A stretch of DNA of 5,405 bases from Caldilinea sp. (lineage in GTDB: Bacteria; Chloroflexota; Anaerolineae; Caldilineales; Caldilineaceae). Made by a program: the position numbers and the translations under genes. The notes below the pieces were generated by a model. The model worked only from the letters and a program-made list of their open reading frames with translations, was not told the origin of the DNA and did no database searches. The DNA lies in the NCBI GenBank assembly GCA_026389955.1, contig JAPLGY010000241.1, positions 1 to 5,405 on the forward strand, given 5' to 3'. This document shows, piece by piece, positions 1 through 5,405 of the stretch. Within the stretch, counting starts at the first letter, position 1. Every line of letters begins with the position of its first letter.

Positions 1-381
1 AATTTGGCAGTCGCTGTGGTGGGTGTTGCGGCGGTCAACCACGACGTCCATGCGGTAGATATGGGTCCAGGCCCAGCGTTTGCGTCCACCCCAGGGGCGC
101 AAGGGGATCTGGATTTTGAGTTCGGTGTCGGCGACAATGAAGCGGCGGGTGGAGAGCAGCAGATCGCCGTAGAGGAAAAGCGCGCCCCAGGCGACAAAAG
201 TCCAGGCCGTGGCCTCGGCAAAAAAGGTGTGGGTCAGGCCAGCCACAAAGGCGGCCAGCCCGCCGGCCACCATGCTGATTCCCATGGCCATGTTGCGGGT
301 TTCGCCGCCAAAGACGATTTCATGTTGGGGGGGCGGCAGCTCTGCTGCGCCGGACAGGGTCGTTTCTGTTGCGTCTGCCAT
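1..381 (-). CDS. Membrane protein with two N-terminal helices, possibly bacterial PH-like (partial, 3' end outside window)
   Basis: The frame is open from an ATG at 381 to the window edge, giving 127 residues of a longer protein. The start follows a GAGGGG ribosome binding site at 390-395 with an 8-base spacer. A hydrophilic N-terminus (about 1-30) is followed by two predicted membrane helices at about 33-50 and 57-76, both rich in Ala, Gly, Leu and Val. Next comes the basic STRRF (77-81) and an apparently beta-rich stretch with LKIQIPLRPWGGRKR (88-102) and a second basic patch DRR (116-118). A short helical hairpin followed by a segment of this kind recalls bacterial PH-domain membrane proteins of the YdbS/DUF304 type, but that is inference from shape and no signature motif was found. 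Both termini are probably cytoplasmic by the positive-inside rule. It is transcribed from its own promoter at 484-513, apart from the ABC operon. That a gene exists here is well supported; its function is unknown. Confidence 0.75.
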   Translation of the reverse strand, partial: MADATETTLSGAAELPPPQHEIVFGGETRNMAMGISMVAGGLAAFVAGLTHTFFAEATAWTFVAWGALFLYGDLLLSTRRFIVADTELKIQIPLRPWGGRKRWAWTHIYRMDVVVDRRNTHHSDCQI

Positions 382-483
382 TGTTCGGTCCCCTCAGGTA
401 CACACCGGGTTGGGTACAGATCTCCAGAAAAACAGGCTTTTCCGAAAACAGAGCTCAGACAATTTGCCTGGGCTATTTTGCTC

Positions 484-513
484 AGTATAGCGGGCAAAGC
501 GCGCTACAGCCAA
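484..513 (-). promoter_or_regulatory. Predicted sigma70-type promoter for the membrane-protein gene
   Basis: On the minus strand a -35 box TTGGCT (513-508) is followed after 18 bases by a -10 box TATACT (489-484). Transcription would start near 477, leaving a leader of about 95 bases before the ATG at 381. The match to consensus is good and its position is right for the only minus-strand gene to its left, but it is a pattern match only. Confidence 0.5.
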
Positions 514-548
514 ATTTCGGGGGACCAGGGGGACAATCTGCTAAGCCC

Positions 549-584
549 ATTGGTCGAAAATTAAGCATTTTCAGGAATTGTCAA
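549..584 (-). repeat. 36-bp direct repeat, copy 1 (left border of the toxin-antitoxin block)
   Basis: Read on the minus strand, this copy starts with TTGACA (584-579) and ends with TTTTCGACCAAT. It matches copy 2 at 1710-1745 in 31 of 36 positions. The 22 bases at 549-570 are identical to 1710-1731, and all five differences fall at repeat positions 7 and 11-14. Both copies have the same orientation. TTGACA followed 15 bases later by TAATTT also resembles a promoter with a short spacer directed toward the left-hand membrane gene, so a regulatory role is an alternative to a recombination site. Confidence 0.75.
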
Positions 585-679
585 GTCAATTTTGCATCAA
601 AAACCTTAAAGATTTAGAGCGAATCAGTTTTGTAACCTGTTCTGGCCCCCTGGGCATTCTGCTTTACCGGACGGAGTCG

Positions 680-740
680 AGCGGTGCACCGCTACCAGCG
701 TCTCGTCATCGCCGGCTGGCGTCACCACGCCGTGACGCTG
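680..740. repeat. Cluster of palindromes at the start of the small ORF
   Basis: AGCGGTGCACCGCT at 680-693 is a perfect 14-bp palindrome that contains the GTG start codon of the 684-860 frame. GCGTCAC (719-725) pairs with GTGACGC (732-738) across a 6-base loop. CAGCGTC (696-702) can alternatively pair with GACGCTG (734-740). These could be an operator, mRNA structure, or remains of a repeat element; no function is assigned. Confidence 0.4.
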
Positions 741-860
741 CTCTCTCTGAGGTTGGCGCTGCCGGGCGGTGTGCTGACCGCTGCGCTCCTGCGGTGGGGC
801 GTTGGGCGCATCGAGATGGCGGCGCGTCCATTCTCTGCGCAATCTGCGGATCAATTCTGA
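684..860 (+). CDS. Possible small protein (58 codons) or remnant of a membrane protein
   Basis: A GTG at 684 preceded by GGAG (673-676) with a 7-base spacer opens a frame ending in TGA at 858-860. The same frame is open upstream only back to a TAA at about 637. Codon use looks genuine: third positions are mostly G or C, and second positions are often T or C as in hydrophobic proteins. The product is basic at its N-terminus (HRYQRLVIAGWRHH) and has one plausible membrane-spanning stretch around AVTLLSLRLALPGGVLTAAL (residues 16-35), then a polar tail. The antitoxin promoter starts three bases after its stop. I do not recognise a family. It may be an intact small gene, a decayed fragment, or chance openness in a GC-rich stretch. 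The start codon sits inside a 14-bp palindrome, which would favour regulated or poor translation if real. Confidence 0.25.
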   Translation: MHRYQRLVIAGWRHHAVTLLSLRLALPGGVLTAALLRWGVGRIEMAARPFSAQSADQF

Positions 861-862
861 GT

Positions 863-891
863 TTGTTTGAACAGATATTCCGAAGTAGAAT
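863..891 (+). promoter_or_regulatory. Predicted sigma70-type promoter of the toxin-antitoxin operon
   Basis: TTGTTT (863-868) and TAGAAT (886-891) are separated by exactly 17 bases, about 65 bases before the antitoxin ATG. ATTC (877-880) and GAAT (888-891) form a short inverted repeat overlapping the -10 box. Antitoxins of such pairs often repress their own promoter, so this could be an operator, but the repeat is too short to be convincing. Confidence 0.5.
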
Positions 892-956
892 GCGCTGTTA
901 CTGGCCTTCTCGACTGTGGGGCGGCTGGCATCGCAGAGTGTAAGGAGAAGAGCAGG

Positions 957-1193
957 ATGGCGACGATGACCCTGCGTGAGCAGTTGTACAGACAACTCGA
1001 CAAGTTGCCCGACGATGTCGTAGCGCAAATCGCAGATTTTACGCTCTTTGTCATGGCAAGAAAGCAGATTTCTGCCAACTACGCGGAATGGAGTCATGGT
1101 CAGTGGGAATATTTCGGGCTTGAACAACTCTTTCGCGAAGATGATGAGGTCACATACGCCCTAGATGAAGCCGAAGAAATCTATCAACCATGA
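957..1193 (+). CDS. Antitoxin of a MazF/PemK-type toxin-antitoxin pair (DUF2281-like)
   Basis: This is a predicted 78-residue antitoxin that would bind and neutralise the toxin encoded next. The ATG at 957 is chosen because AAGGAG (942-947) lies 9 bases upstream; a start 90 bases earlier in the same frame adds sequence unlike the family and lies across the predicted promoter. The N-terminal half is amphipathic and helical, with LREQLYRQLDKLP (6-18) and VVAQIADFTLFVMARK (21-36), the pattern seen in short DUF2281-type antitoxins. The acidic C-terminal tail (EDDEVTYALDEAEEIY, 61-76) is of the kind that wraps a basic toxin groove. No ribbon-helix-helix or AbrB DNA-binding motif is evident, so autoregulation may be weak or indirect. 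Its stop overlaps the toxin start as ATGA, implying translational coupling. The family assignment is by resemblance; the pairing is strong. Confidence 0.82.
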   Translation: MATMTLREQLYRQLDKLPDDVVAQIADFTLFVMARKQISANYAEWSHGQWEYFGLEQLFREDDEVTYALDEAEEIYQP

Positions 1194-1537
1194 GTCCTGG
1201 AGACGTCGTTCTCATTCGTTTTCCCCAGACTGATTTACAGATCGGGAAGCTGCGTCCTGCCCTGGTTGTTGCAATTGCCCCTGGTCGTTATGCAGACGTG
1301 TTGCTTGCGTTGATATCCTCGCGCACGCATCAGGCCGTTCCAGAATTTGATGAACTCATCGATCCGTCCGAGGCTGACTATGCTGCAACAGGTTTGAAGG
1401 TTCGCTCTGTGATCCGCCTGGCGCGGTTGGCCAGCGTGAATATCATCTCAATCAATGCCCGTCTGGACAGAATTTCCCCCGATCGTTTGCAACAGGTGAC
1501 GAACCGAATGGCTGCGTGGTTGGCGTCTGGTAATTAA
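1190..1537 (+). CDS. MazF/PemK-family toxin, predicted ribosome-independent mRNA endoribonuclease
   Basis: At 115 residues this has the usual MazF/PemK length (about 110-120). The hallmark N-terminus is present: GDVVLIRFP (4-12), TDL (14-16) and GKLRPALVVA (19-28), corresponding to the family's GDIV-x-FPFTD-x-K-RPALV pattern. ALISSRT (40-47) matches the strand carrying the second conserved active-site Ser/Thr, so R22 and S45 or T47 are the probable catalytic residues by family analogy. TGLKVRSVIRLARL (67-80) matches the conserved middle segment, and the C-terminal helix ends in MAAWL (107-111). The family cleaves single-stranded mRNA at short motifs and halts growth; the recognised motif cannot be read from sequence. 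The ATG lies within the antitoxin stop (ATGA), with only a weak internal ribosome binding site, so translation is probably coupled. No frameshift or lost key residue is seen, so it looks intact. Confidence 0.9.
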   Translation: MSPGDVVLIRFPQTDLQIGKLRPALVVAIAPGRYADVLLALISSRTHQAVPEFDELIDPSEADYAATGLKVRSVIRLARLASVNIISINARLDRISPDRLQQVTNRMAAWLASGN

Positions 1538-1555
1538 GTTGACGGTTCGTCGTGA

Positions 1556-1684
1556 ATCTCCGAGTTTCTGATTGTGCAGATTGCGCAACCGACGGCGCAA
1601 GACAGGACATTGGCTGCGGCGTTGAGGGGCGCGATTGGGAAGTTCTGCCAGACACGATTGCAAGCACTTGAAGATGAAAAGTAA
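1556..1684 (+). pseudogene. Coding-like remnant downstream of the toxin
   Basis: Between a TGA at 1553 and a TAA at 1682-1684 one plus-strand frame encodes 42 residues ending in LRGAIGKFCQTRLQALEDEK, which looks like the C-terminal helix of a real protein. No ATG and no ribosome binding site precede it; the only candidate start is a GTG at 1574. It may be the tail of a gene truncated when the block formed. The family is not recognised, and chance openness is possible at this length. Confidence 0.2.
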
Positions 1685-1709
1685 CTGAAAGGATAGCTTG
1701 CCTTCGCCG

Positions 1710-1745
1710 ATTGGTCGAAAATTAAGCATTTCACAGAAATGTCAA
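1710..1745 (-). repeat. 36-bp direct repeat, copy 2 (right border of the toxin-antitoxin block)
   Basis: This is the partner of copy 1 at 549-584, in the same orientation, with 31 of 36 positions identical and a 22-base exact core at 1710-1731. It begins 4 bases past the STAND gene stop codon. In this copy the divergent centre forms CATTTC-TGT-GAAATG, a 6-bp hairpin followed on the minus strand by CTTAATTTTC. That could act as a weak terminator for the ABC/STAND operon; copy 1 lacks this hairpin. Confidence 0.75.
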
Positions 1746-1749
1746 TCTG

Positions 1750-3123
1750 CTAGGCGGTAAATCGGTAGCCGCGCCCGCGCACCGTGGTCAGAAAACGCGG
1801 GCTGGCCGGGTCAGGCTCGATTTTCTGGCGCAGGCGGCTGATCAGCTTTTCAATGCGGGCATCGTCGACCTCATCGATGTAGCTCTCCCCCCATACGTGG
1901 GTCACGATCTGGTACTTGTCGATAATTTTGTTGCAGTTTTGGTAAAGCAGCTGGATCAGCTTGTACTCGAGTGCGGTCAAAGGTTCGGCGGGGGTGCCGT
2001 TGACGATCACCTGGCCGCTGGCACTGTCCAGCCGCAAAGCCGCAGCTTCTGGGGCCAGGGGGCTGTTCTGTTGGTGCACATACTCGGCCAGCAGACGGCA
2101 AAAAAATTGCAGTCGCCCTTCTACCCGGCTGAGCAGATGGCGGCGCAACAAGGTCTCGATCACAGCCAGTTCGGGCTGGTGGTCGGCGACCGGCAGCGCG
2201 CTCAGCTCCATTTGTTCGGCTGCGCTGCAGTCATTCCAGATTTTGGCGCATTCCTGCTGCAGATAGTCGTCGGCGAGCAGTTGGGCAGCGGTGCGGTGGT
2301 GGAACTGCCAGCGTTCGAGCGGTGCGACCGGCAGCGGCCGGGCCGCGTCCAGCGCAGCATGCAACAGACGGCAGATGCCTTCCACCATGCGTGGGTGGCC
2401 TCCACTCCACTGATAGACAAAGTCCAGATCCGCCTGGAGGAACTCTGCCTCGTAGGCGGTCATATAGCGGCGAATCTGCTGTTCGGTGTCCGAGCGGGTG
2501 AGCGGGGCCAGATACCAACTGCGGTGGCTGAAGAGCTCGGCAAATTCCCCGTGGCGCAGATCCTGGTTGAGGGAAGTCAAAGGGCGCCCGTTGGCGGTCA
2601 GATAAACGATTTGTGTGTTGTGTCGGTCTTGCAGCGCACGGAGGTTGAGGAAGACCCGGGCGCCGATCGTGCGGAAGGGGTCGTCGAACTCGTCGAAGAT
2701 CAGCACCAGGCGGCGGGGGCTGGCCTCCAGGGCTGCGGTCAACCCGCGACTGAAGCTGAGCGGGATCTGGAAGTCACTGGAGGGAGAGATCAGCGTGGCA
2801 TACGCTTCGGCGAGTTCGGGTCGCTCGGCCAGACTGGGGCTGGCTTCCTGGAGGCAGCGCAGCACCAGTTCGCAGAAACCCTGCTCGGTCAAGTCCAGAA
2901 TTCGGTTGCAGTCGACATAGATGGGCAAGAATTCCAGCGCTGCTTCGCCCAGCTCGCGCACCCAGACATCGGGTTGCGCGAGCAGACGCAGCAGCGCCGA
3001 TTTGCCGATGTTGCTCATCCCGATCACTTCGACGCACTGCATGGCGTACAGGTAGCGCAGCAGATGCTCGACATCGTAGCGGCGCATGTAATCGCCGTTG
3101 AGCAGACGCAGGGTCAGGGGCAT
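1750..3123 (-). CDS. STAND-type P-loop NTPase with C-terminal PhoB/OmpR-type winged-helix DNA-binding domain
   Basis: The 457-residue protein is probably a transcription regulator that couples nucleotide binding to DNA binding. The NTPase module has Walker A GMSNIGKS (35-42), a Walker B strand [12 protein letters not shown] (137-148) with acidic D144/E145, a sensor-like strand [10 protein letters not shown] (171-180), and the GGHP motif (241-244) in the helical lid, as in STAND/AAA ATPases. A helical segment follows (about 270-350). Residues 362-457 form a winged helix: [12 protein letters not shown] (382-393), the recognition helix [16 protein letters not shown] (420-435), and the wing [10 protein letters not shown] (446-455). 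It has no phosphoacceptor receiver domain, so activation presumably goes through the NTPase. It starts 6 bases after the permease stop and ends the operon, suggesting it controls this importer or answers to its substrate. No Shine-Dalgarno precedes the ATG at 3123 (TGACCCCCTATG), so coupled translation is likely; the next ATG at 3087 has none either. Confidence 0.9.
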   Translation of the reverse strand: MPLTLRLLNGDYMRRYDVEHLLRYLYAMQCVEVIGMSNIGKSALLRLLAQPDVWVRELGEAALEFLPIYVDCNRILDLTEQGFCELVLRCLQEASPSLAERPELAEAYATLISPSSDFQIPLSFSRGLTAALEASPRRLVLIFDEFDDPFRTIGARVFLNLRALQDRHNTQIVYLTANGRPLTSLNQDLRHGEFAELFSHRSWYLAPLTRSDTEQQIRRYMTAYEAEFLQADLDFVYQWSGGHPRMVEGICRLLHAALDAARPLPVAPLERWQFHHRTAAQLLADDYLQQECAKIWNDCSAAEQMELSALPVADHQPELAVIETLLRRHLLSRVEGRLQFFCRLLAEYVHQQNSPLAPEAAALRLDSASGQVIVNGTPAEPLTALEYKLIQLLYQNCNKIIDKYQIVTHVWGESYIDEVDDARIEKLISRLRQKIEPDPASPRFLTTVRGRGYRFTA

Positions 3124-3129
3124 AGGGGG

Positions 3130-3999
3130 TCAGCGGTTCATGGCAGTGTCGAAGGCATCGCGCAGCCCATCGCCCAGAAAGGTGAAGCCCAGCATGGTCA
3201 CGGCGATGGCGAGGGTAGGAAAGACCCCCAGATGCCAGTAGACACGCATATAAGAGAGGGCATTGCCGACCATCTTTCCCCAGCTGGGGATGGGGTCGTT
3301 GATGCCCAGGCCCAGGAAAGAGAGGCCTGCCTCGGCAAAGATCGCTACAGGGATGCCGATGGTGACGGCGACGATGAGCGGGGCGATGCTGTTGGGCAGA
3401 AGGTGATAGAGTGCGATGCGTGCGCCAGAGGCACCGACCGTGCGTGCGGCCAGCACAAAATCTCGCTCGCGCAGCGAAAGCAGTTGTGCGCGCAGCAGCC
3501 GGCAGGAATCGAGCCAGGCGACCCCTCCCAGGGCGAGGATGACATTGGCCAGCCCGCCGCCGAAGACGGAGATCAACAACAAGGCCAGCATCAGGGCCGG
3601 CACCGCCGTAAAGACCTCGACCAGCCGCATAATTGCATAGTCGACGGGCCCGCCGGAAAGGCCCGCCAGCAGGCCGAGCGGCACGCCGATGAGCAGCGCC
3701 AGCACCATGACCCCCAAGCCAACGGAGAGGGAGATGCGTGTGCCGTGCACGATGCGCGAGTAGACATCGCGGCCCACCTCGTCGGTGCCCATCCAGTGTT
3801 GGCCGCTGGGGAACTGCAGCGCCCGGGCTGGGTCGGCGGCGTCGTAGGCGTAGGGTGCAATCTGATCGGCCCCCACTGCCAGCGTCAACAGAAGCGCCAC
3901 CATCGCCAGCCCGACCAGGGCCAGGCGGTTGCGGGCAAAACGGCGGGCGGCATCGCCGAGCAGTGTGCGTTGGGCGGCTGCAGGAGGGGGACGTCTCAT
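3130..3999 (-). CDS. Peptide/oligopeptide-type ABC transporter permease, DppC/OppC family
   Basis: At 289 residues this has the normal length for the second inner-membrane subunit of a family 5 (dipeptide/oligopeptide/nickel) importer. It pairs with the DppB-type subunit encoded just upstream. A basic N-terminus precedes a first membrane helix (about 26-46). The family hallmark [19 protein letters not shown] (68-86) follows, then helices around 92-115, 123-145, 147-165, 205-222 and 255-276. The cytoplasmic EAA loop that docks on the ATPase is [20 protein letters not shown] (184-203), with its invariant glycine at 189. The C-terminus [10 protein letters not shown] (275-284) is also typical. 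The ATG overlaps the upstream permease stop as ATGA, with GAAGGG about 9 bases upstream. Substrate cannot be told from the permease; peptides are the default for the family, but sugars, nickel or opines are also handled by relatives. Confidence 0.95.
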   Translation of the reverse strand: MRRPPPAAAQRTLLGDAARRFARNRLALVGLAMVALLLTLAVGADQIAPYAYDAADPARALQFPSGQHWMGTDEVGRDVYSRIVHGTRISLSVGLGVMVLALLIGVPLGLLAGLSGGPVDYAIMRLVEVFTAVPALMLALLLISVFGGGLANVILALGGVAWLDSCRLLRAQLLSLRERDFVLAARTVGASGARIALYHLLPNSIAPLIVAVTIGIPVAIFAEAGLSFLGLGINDPIPSWGKMVGNALSYMRVYWHLGVFPTLAIAVTMLGFTFLGDGLRDAFDTAMNR

Positions 4000-4928
4000 G
4001 ATTTTTTCCCTTCCAGCCGCACTCGGGGGTCCACCAGGGTGTAGAGGAGGTCCGTGACCAGATAGACCAGCGACCAGAGCACGGCGACCAGCAGCAGCAA
4101 CGCCATGATCATCGGGTAATCGCGCCCCAGAATGCTCGACACAAAAAACTTGCCCAGCCCCGGCACCCGGAAGATGCTTTCAATAAAAATGGTGCCCGTG
4201 ATCAGATTGGGGATCTGGGGGGCCAGGATGGTCAGCAGGGGAATCATGGCGTTGCGCAGCGTGTGGCGCAGCAGAATCTGGCGGTCCGACAGCCCTTTGG
4301 AGCGGGCGGTGCGCACGTAGTCTGAGCGCCCGACCTCCAGAATGCTGGTGCGGGTGTAGCGTGCGGTGAGCGCCAGCGGGGCCAAGGCCAGCGCGGTCAC
4401 AGGCATGATGTAGTGGTACCACTCTCCCCAGCCCCCGGTCGGCAGCCATTTGAGCTGGACGGCCAGGAGCAGCACGAGCCAGACAGCGACGACAAAATTG
4501 GGGACAGTCAGCCCCAGCGTCGCTGTGGCAGAGGCAAGATAGTCGACCCAACTGTTCTGGCGGGCTGCCGCCAGGATCCCCAGCAGCAACCCGACGGGCA
4601 GGGCGACAAGCAGGGCGGCCAGCCCCAGAGAAGCGCTGACCGGCCAGGTGCGGGCGATCAGCCCGGCCACGCTCTCGGTCGGGCTTTGAAAAGGCACCCC
4701 AAAGTCCCCGCGCAACACGTTGCCCATGTAGAGCAGATACTGCTCGACCAGCGGCCGATCAAGCCCATACTTGCGCAGATAGTTGGCCTTGGCTTCTGCG
4801 GTCAACGGCACTTTGTCTTCGTTGTAGGGGCCGCCAGGGATCGCATGCATGAGCAGAAAGATCACGACGCTGACAATCCAAAAGACGATCACGATGCCGG
4901 CCAGCCGGCTAAACAGATAGCGAGCCAT
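3996..4928 (-). CDS. Peptide/oligopeptide-type ABC transporter permease, DppB/OppB family
   Basis: The 310-residue protein is the first permease subunit of the importer. It starts with the family's N-terminal helix ([20 protein letters not shown], 1-20). Next come the periplasmic HAIPGGPY (28-35), [24 protein letters not shown] (54-77; key residues Y54, GLDRP and GDFG), a helical core, the EAA loop [21 protein letters not shown] (206-226; G212 invariant) and [12 protein letters not shown] (248-259). The ATG at 4928 is preferred over an in-frame ATG at 4982. The longer form would prepend 18 polar residues to a standard N-terminus and run through a strong stem-loop. The ribosome binding site is weak (AGG 11 bases upstream). 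It follows the binding-protein gene after 72 bases and overlaps the next permease gene by 4, so the two permeases are coupled while the binding protein is set apart. Confidence 0.94.
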   Translation of the reverse strand: MARYLFSRLAGIVIVFWIVSVVIFLLMHAIPGGPYNEDKVPLTAEAKANYLRKYGLDRPLVEQYLLYMGNVLRGDFGVPFQSPTESVAGLIARTWPVSASLGLAALLVALPVGLLLGILAAARQNSWVDYLASATATLGLTVPNFVVAVWLVLLLAVQLKWLPTGGWGEWYHYIMPVTALALAPLALTARYTRTSILEVGRSDYVRTARSKGLSDRQILLRHTLRNAMIPLLTILAPQIPNLITGTIFIESIFRVPGLGKFFVSSILGRDYPMIMALLLLVAVLWSLVYLVTDLLYTLVDPRVRLEGKKS

Positions 4929-4945
4929 TCGATCTTTGACCTGAC

Positions 4946-4979
4946 TGCTGTGCGCCGCCGGGTGCGGCGGCGCACAGCA
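4946..4979 (-). promoter_or_regulatory. Perfect 15-bp intercistronic stem-loop between binding-protein and permease genes
   Basis: TGCTGTGCGCCGCCG (4946-4960) and CGGCGGCGCACAGCA (4965-4979) are perfectly complementary across a 4-base loop, 12 of 15 pairs being G-C. No T-tract follows on either strand, so it is not a classic intrinsic terminator. On the mRNA it would sit 21 bases after the binding-protein stop and end 17 bases before the permease start. Hairpins here in other importers protect the upstream message and raise binding protein over permease; that role is inferred. Confidence 0.8.
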
Positions 4980-5000
4980 CAAAAGAGGCGGACAGCCGAG

Positions 5001-5405
5001 TTAGTCGGGTGCCTGCCGGTAATTGCTGACCTCGTTGGAGATGTAGACCCCGGAGAGCAGGTCGCTGAAGCTGGAAAAACCGGGCCAGTGCCAGGCGGAA
5101 ACGCCGTTGGCATCCGGTTCCAACGCCGGCCCCTTGAGATAGGGTTTGATCAGATCGCCGGGGGTCTGGTGGTAGGTGAAGACAAAGGCAGCGTCGTTGA
5201 CCAGGATCGTCTCGGCCTCCTGGAACATCCGGACGCGCTCTGCCGGGTCGCCGGTGAAGCTCGACGCCTCGCGCACCAGGCTGTCATACTCGGCATTGCT
5301 CCACGGGTGGCGCCCGCCGGAGAGGAAGACGCCGAGCATGTTGCTCGGGTCGAGGTAGTCCATGCCGTAGGAGATCAGGGTAAACTGGACGCCGGTCGGT
5401 TTGGC
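5001..5405 (-). CDS. Family 5 extracellular solute-binding protein of the ABC importer (partial, C-terminal part)
   Basis: The frame is open from the window edge to a TAA at 5003-5001, encoding the last 134 residues of a protein whose family is usually 500-600 long. Its N-terminus and signal peptide lie outside. Typical C-terminal lobe features of SBP_bac_5 proteins are visible, numbered from the window edge. [12 protein letters not shown] (13-24) is the strand and loop preceding the hinge. [13 protein letters not shown] (35-47) and [20 protein letters not shown] (53-72) correspond to the paired helices with the usual D-P-x-R-x-x-x-x-x-x-x-E-x-I-L pattern. [19 protein letters not shown] (74-92) is the strand that returns to the ligand pocket. 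The chain ends with a further tail of about 20 residues. The protein would be secreted or lipid-anchored and deliver substrate to the permeases encoded next. The ligand is unknown. Confidence 0.93.
   Translation of the reverse strand, partial: AKPTGVQFTLISYGMDYLDPSNMLGVFLSGGRHPWSNAEYDSLVREASSFTGDPAERVRMFQEAETILVNDAAFVFTYHQTPGDLIKPYLKGPALEPDANGVSAWHWPGFSSFSDLLSGVYISNEVSNYRQAPD

Larger units (their letters stand above)
549..1745. mobile_element. Candidate inserted accessory block bounded by direct repeats
   Basis: The two 36-bp repeat copies enclose about 1.2 kb holding the toxin-antitoxin pair and two coding-like scraps. Removing the block with one repeat would leave an ordinary gap of about 206 bases between the STAND gene stop (1750) and the membrane gene start (381), both minus-strand. 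The enclosed toxin-antitoxin genes read in the opposite direction and are more AT-rich (hand counts of 43-52% GC in 60-base blocks, against 65-75% in the operon). No transposase, integrase or terminal inverted repeat is visible, so the mode of arrival is unknown. Calling it mobile is inference from repeats, orientation and composition. Confidence 0.35.

Noticed and set aside
4..564. Plus-strand frame of 186 codons at the left edge
   Set aside because: It is antisense to the membrane-protein gene, has no ribosome binding site, and continues into the promoter region and repeat copy 1. The minus-strand reading has a good start and membrane helices.
867..956. Longer start (ATG at 867) for the antitoxin
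   Set aside because: It lies within the predicted promoter and has no ribosome binding site, while AAGGAG is well placed for the ATG at 957.
624..1127. Minus-strand frame of 167 codons opposite the small ORF and antitoxin
   Set aside because: Its first part is antisense to the antitoxin and the rest is Arg/Gln-rich with no recognisable motif; no ribosome binding site was seen.
549..1745. CRISPR array or integron cassette array
   Set aside because: There are only two repeat copies more than 1 kb apart, with genes instead of short spacers, and no attC-like fold or integrase was recognised.
1897..4044. Plus-strand open frame of 715 codons antisense to the STAND gene and DppC permease
   Set aside because: It lies entirely opposite two genes with clear family motifs. 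Its translation is low-complexity (rich in Gln, Gly, Ala, Asp, His) without domains. Long antisense frames are expected opposite GC-rich genes.
4946..4979. Intrinsic transcription terminator between the binding-protein and permease genes
   Set aside because: The stem is strong but there is no run of T on either strand after it, and termination here would cut off the permeases.
4929..4982. Longer start (ATG at 4982) for the DppB-type permease
   Set aside because: It would add 18 residues ([18 protein letters not shown]) encoded by the stem-loop, ahead of a standard family N-terminus.

Overview
The window is about 5.4 kb of GC-rich bacterial DNA with no RNA gene, CRISPR array or recognisable transposase. 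Sampled 60-base blocks counted by hand are roughly 65-75% GC in the right-hand operon and 43-52% in a small block near the left. The gene families present (oligopeptide-type ABC importer, STAND NTPase fused to a PhoB-like winged helix, MazF-type toxin with a short helical antitoxin) would suit a GC-rich environmental bacterium. Chloroflexota is a reasonable guess, but it is inferred from gene style and not shown by any marker gene.

Right side (1750-5405, all minus strand, transcribed right to left): an operon-like run of the 3' end of a family 5 solute-binding protein gene (5405-5001), a DppB/OppB-type permease (4928-3996), a DppC/OppC-type permease (3999-3130, 4-base overlap with the previous gene) and a 457-residue STAND-type P-loop NTPase ending in a PhoB/OmpR-type DNA-binding domain (3123-1750, 6 bases after the previous stop). 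Binding protein and permeases form the capture and translocation parts of a peptide/oligopeptide-like importer. No transporter ATPase gene follows the permeases; the downstream partner is instead a likely transcription regulator, so ATP hydrolysis must come from genes outside the window. A perfect 15-bp stem-loop lies between the binding-protein and permease genes.

Middle (549-1745): a roughly 1.2 kb block bounded by two direct copies of a 36-bp repeat (31 of 36 bases identical, including a 22-base exact core). It holds a plus-strand toxin-antitoxin pair, an antitoxin at 957-1193 overlapping by ATGA a MazF/PemK-family toxin at 1190-1537, with a good promoter and ribosome binding site in front. 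It also holds a possible 58-codon ORF (684-860) and a coding-like remnant (1556-1684). The block looks like an accessory insertion between the STAND gene and its left neighbour.

Left side (1-381, minus strand): the N-terminal 127 residues of a membrane protein with two predicted membrane helices followed by a basic, beta-rich segment. It is cut by the window edge and has its own promoter (484-513) and ribosome binding site. The 575 bases between it and the antitoxin carry only that promoter, repeat copy 1, the small ORF with palindromes around its start, and the antitoxin promoter; nothing recognisable was seen at 585-670.
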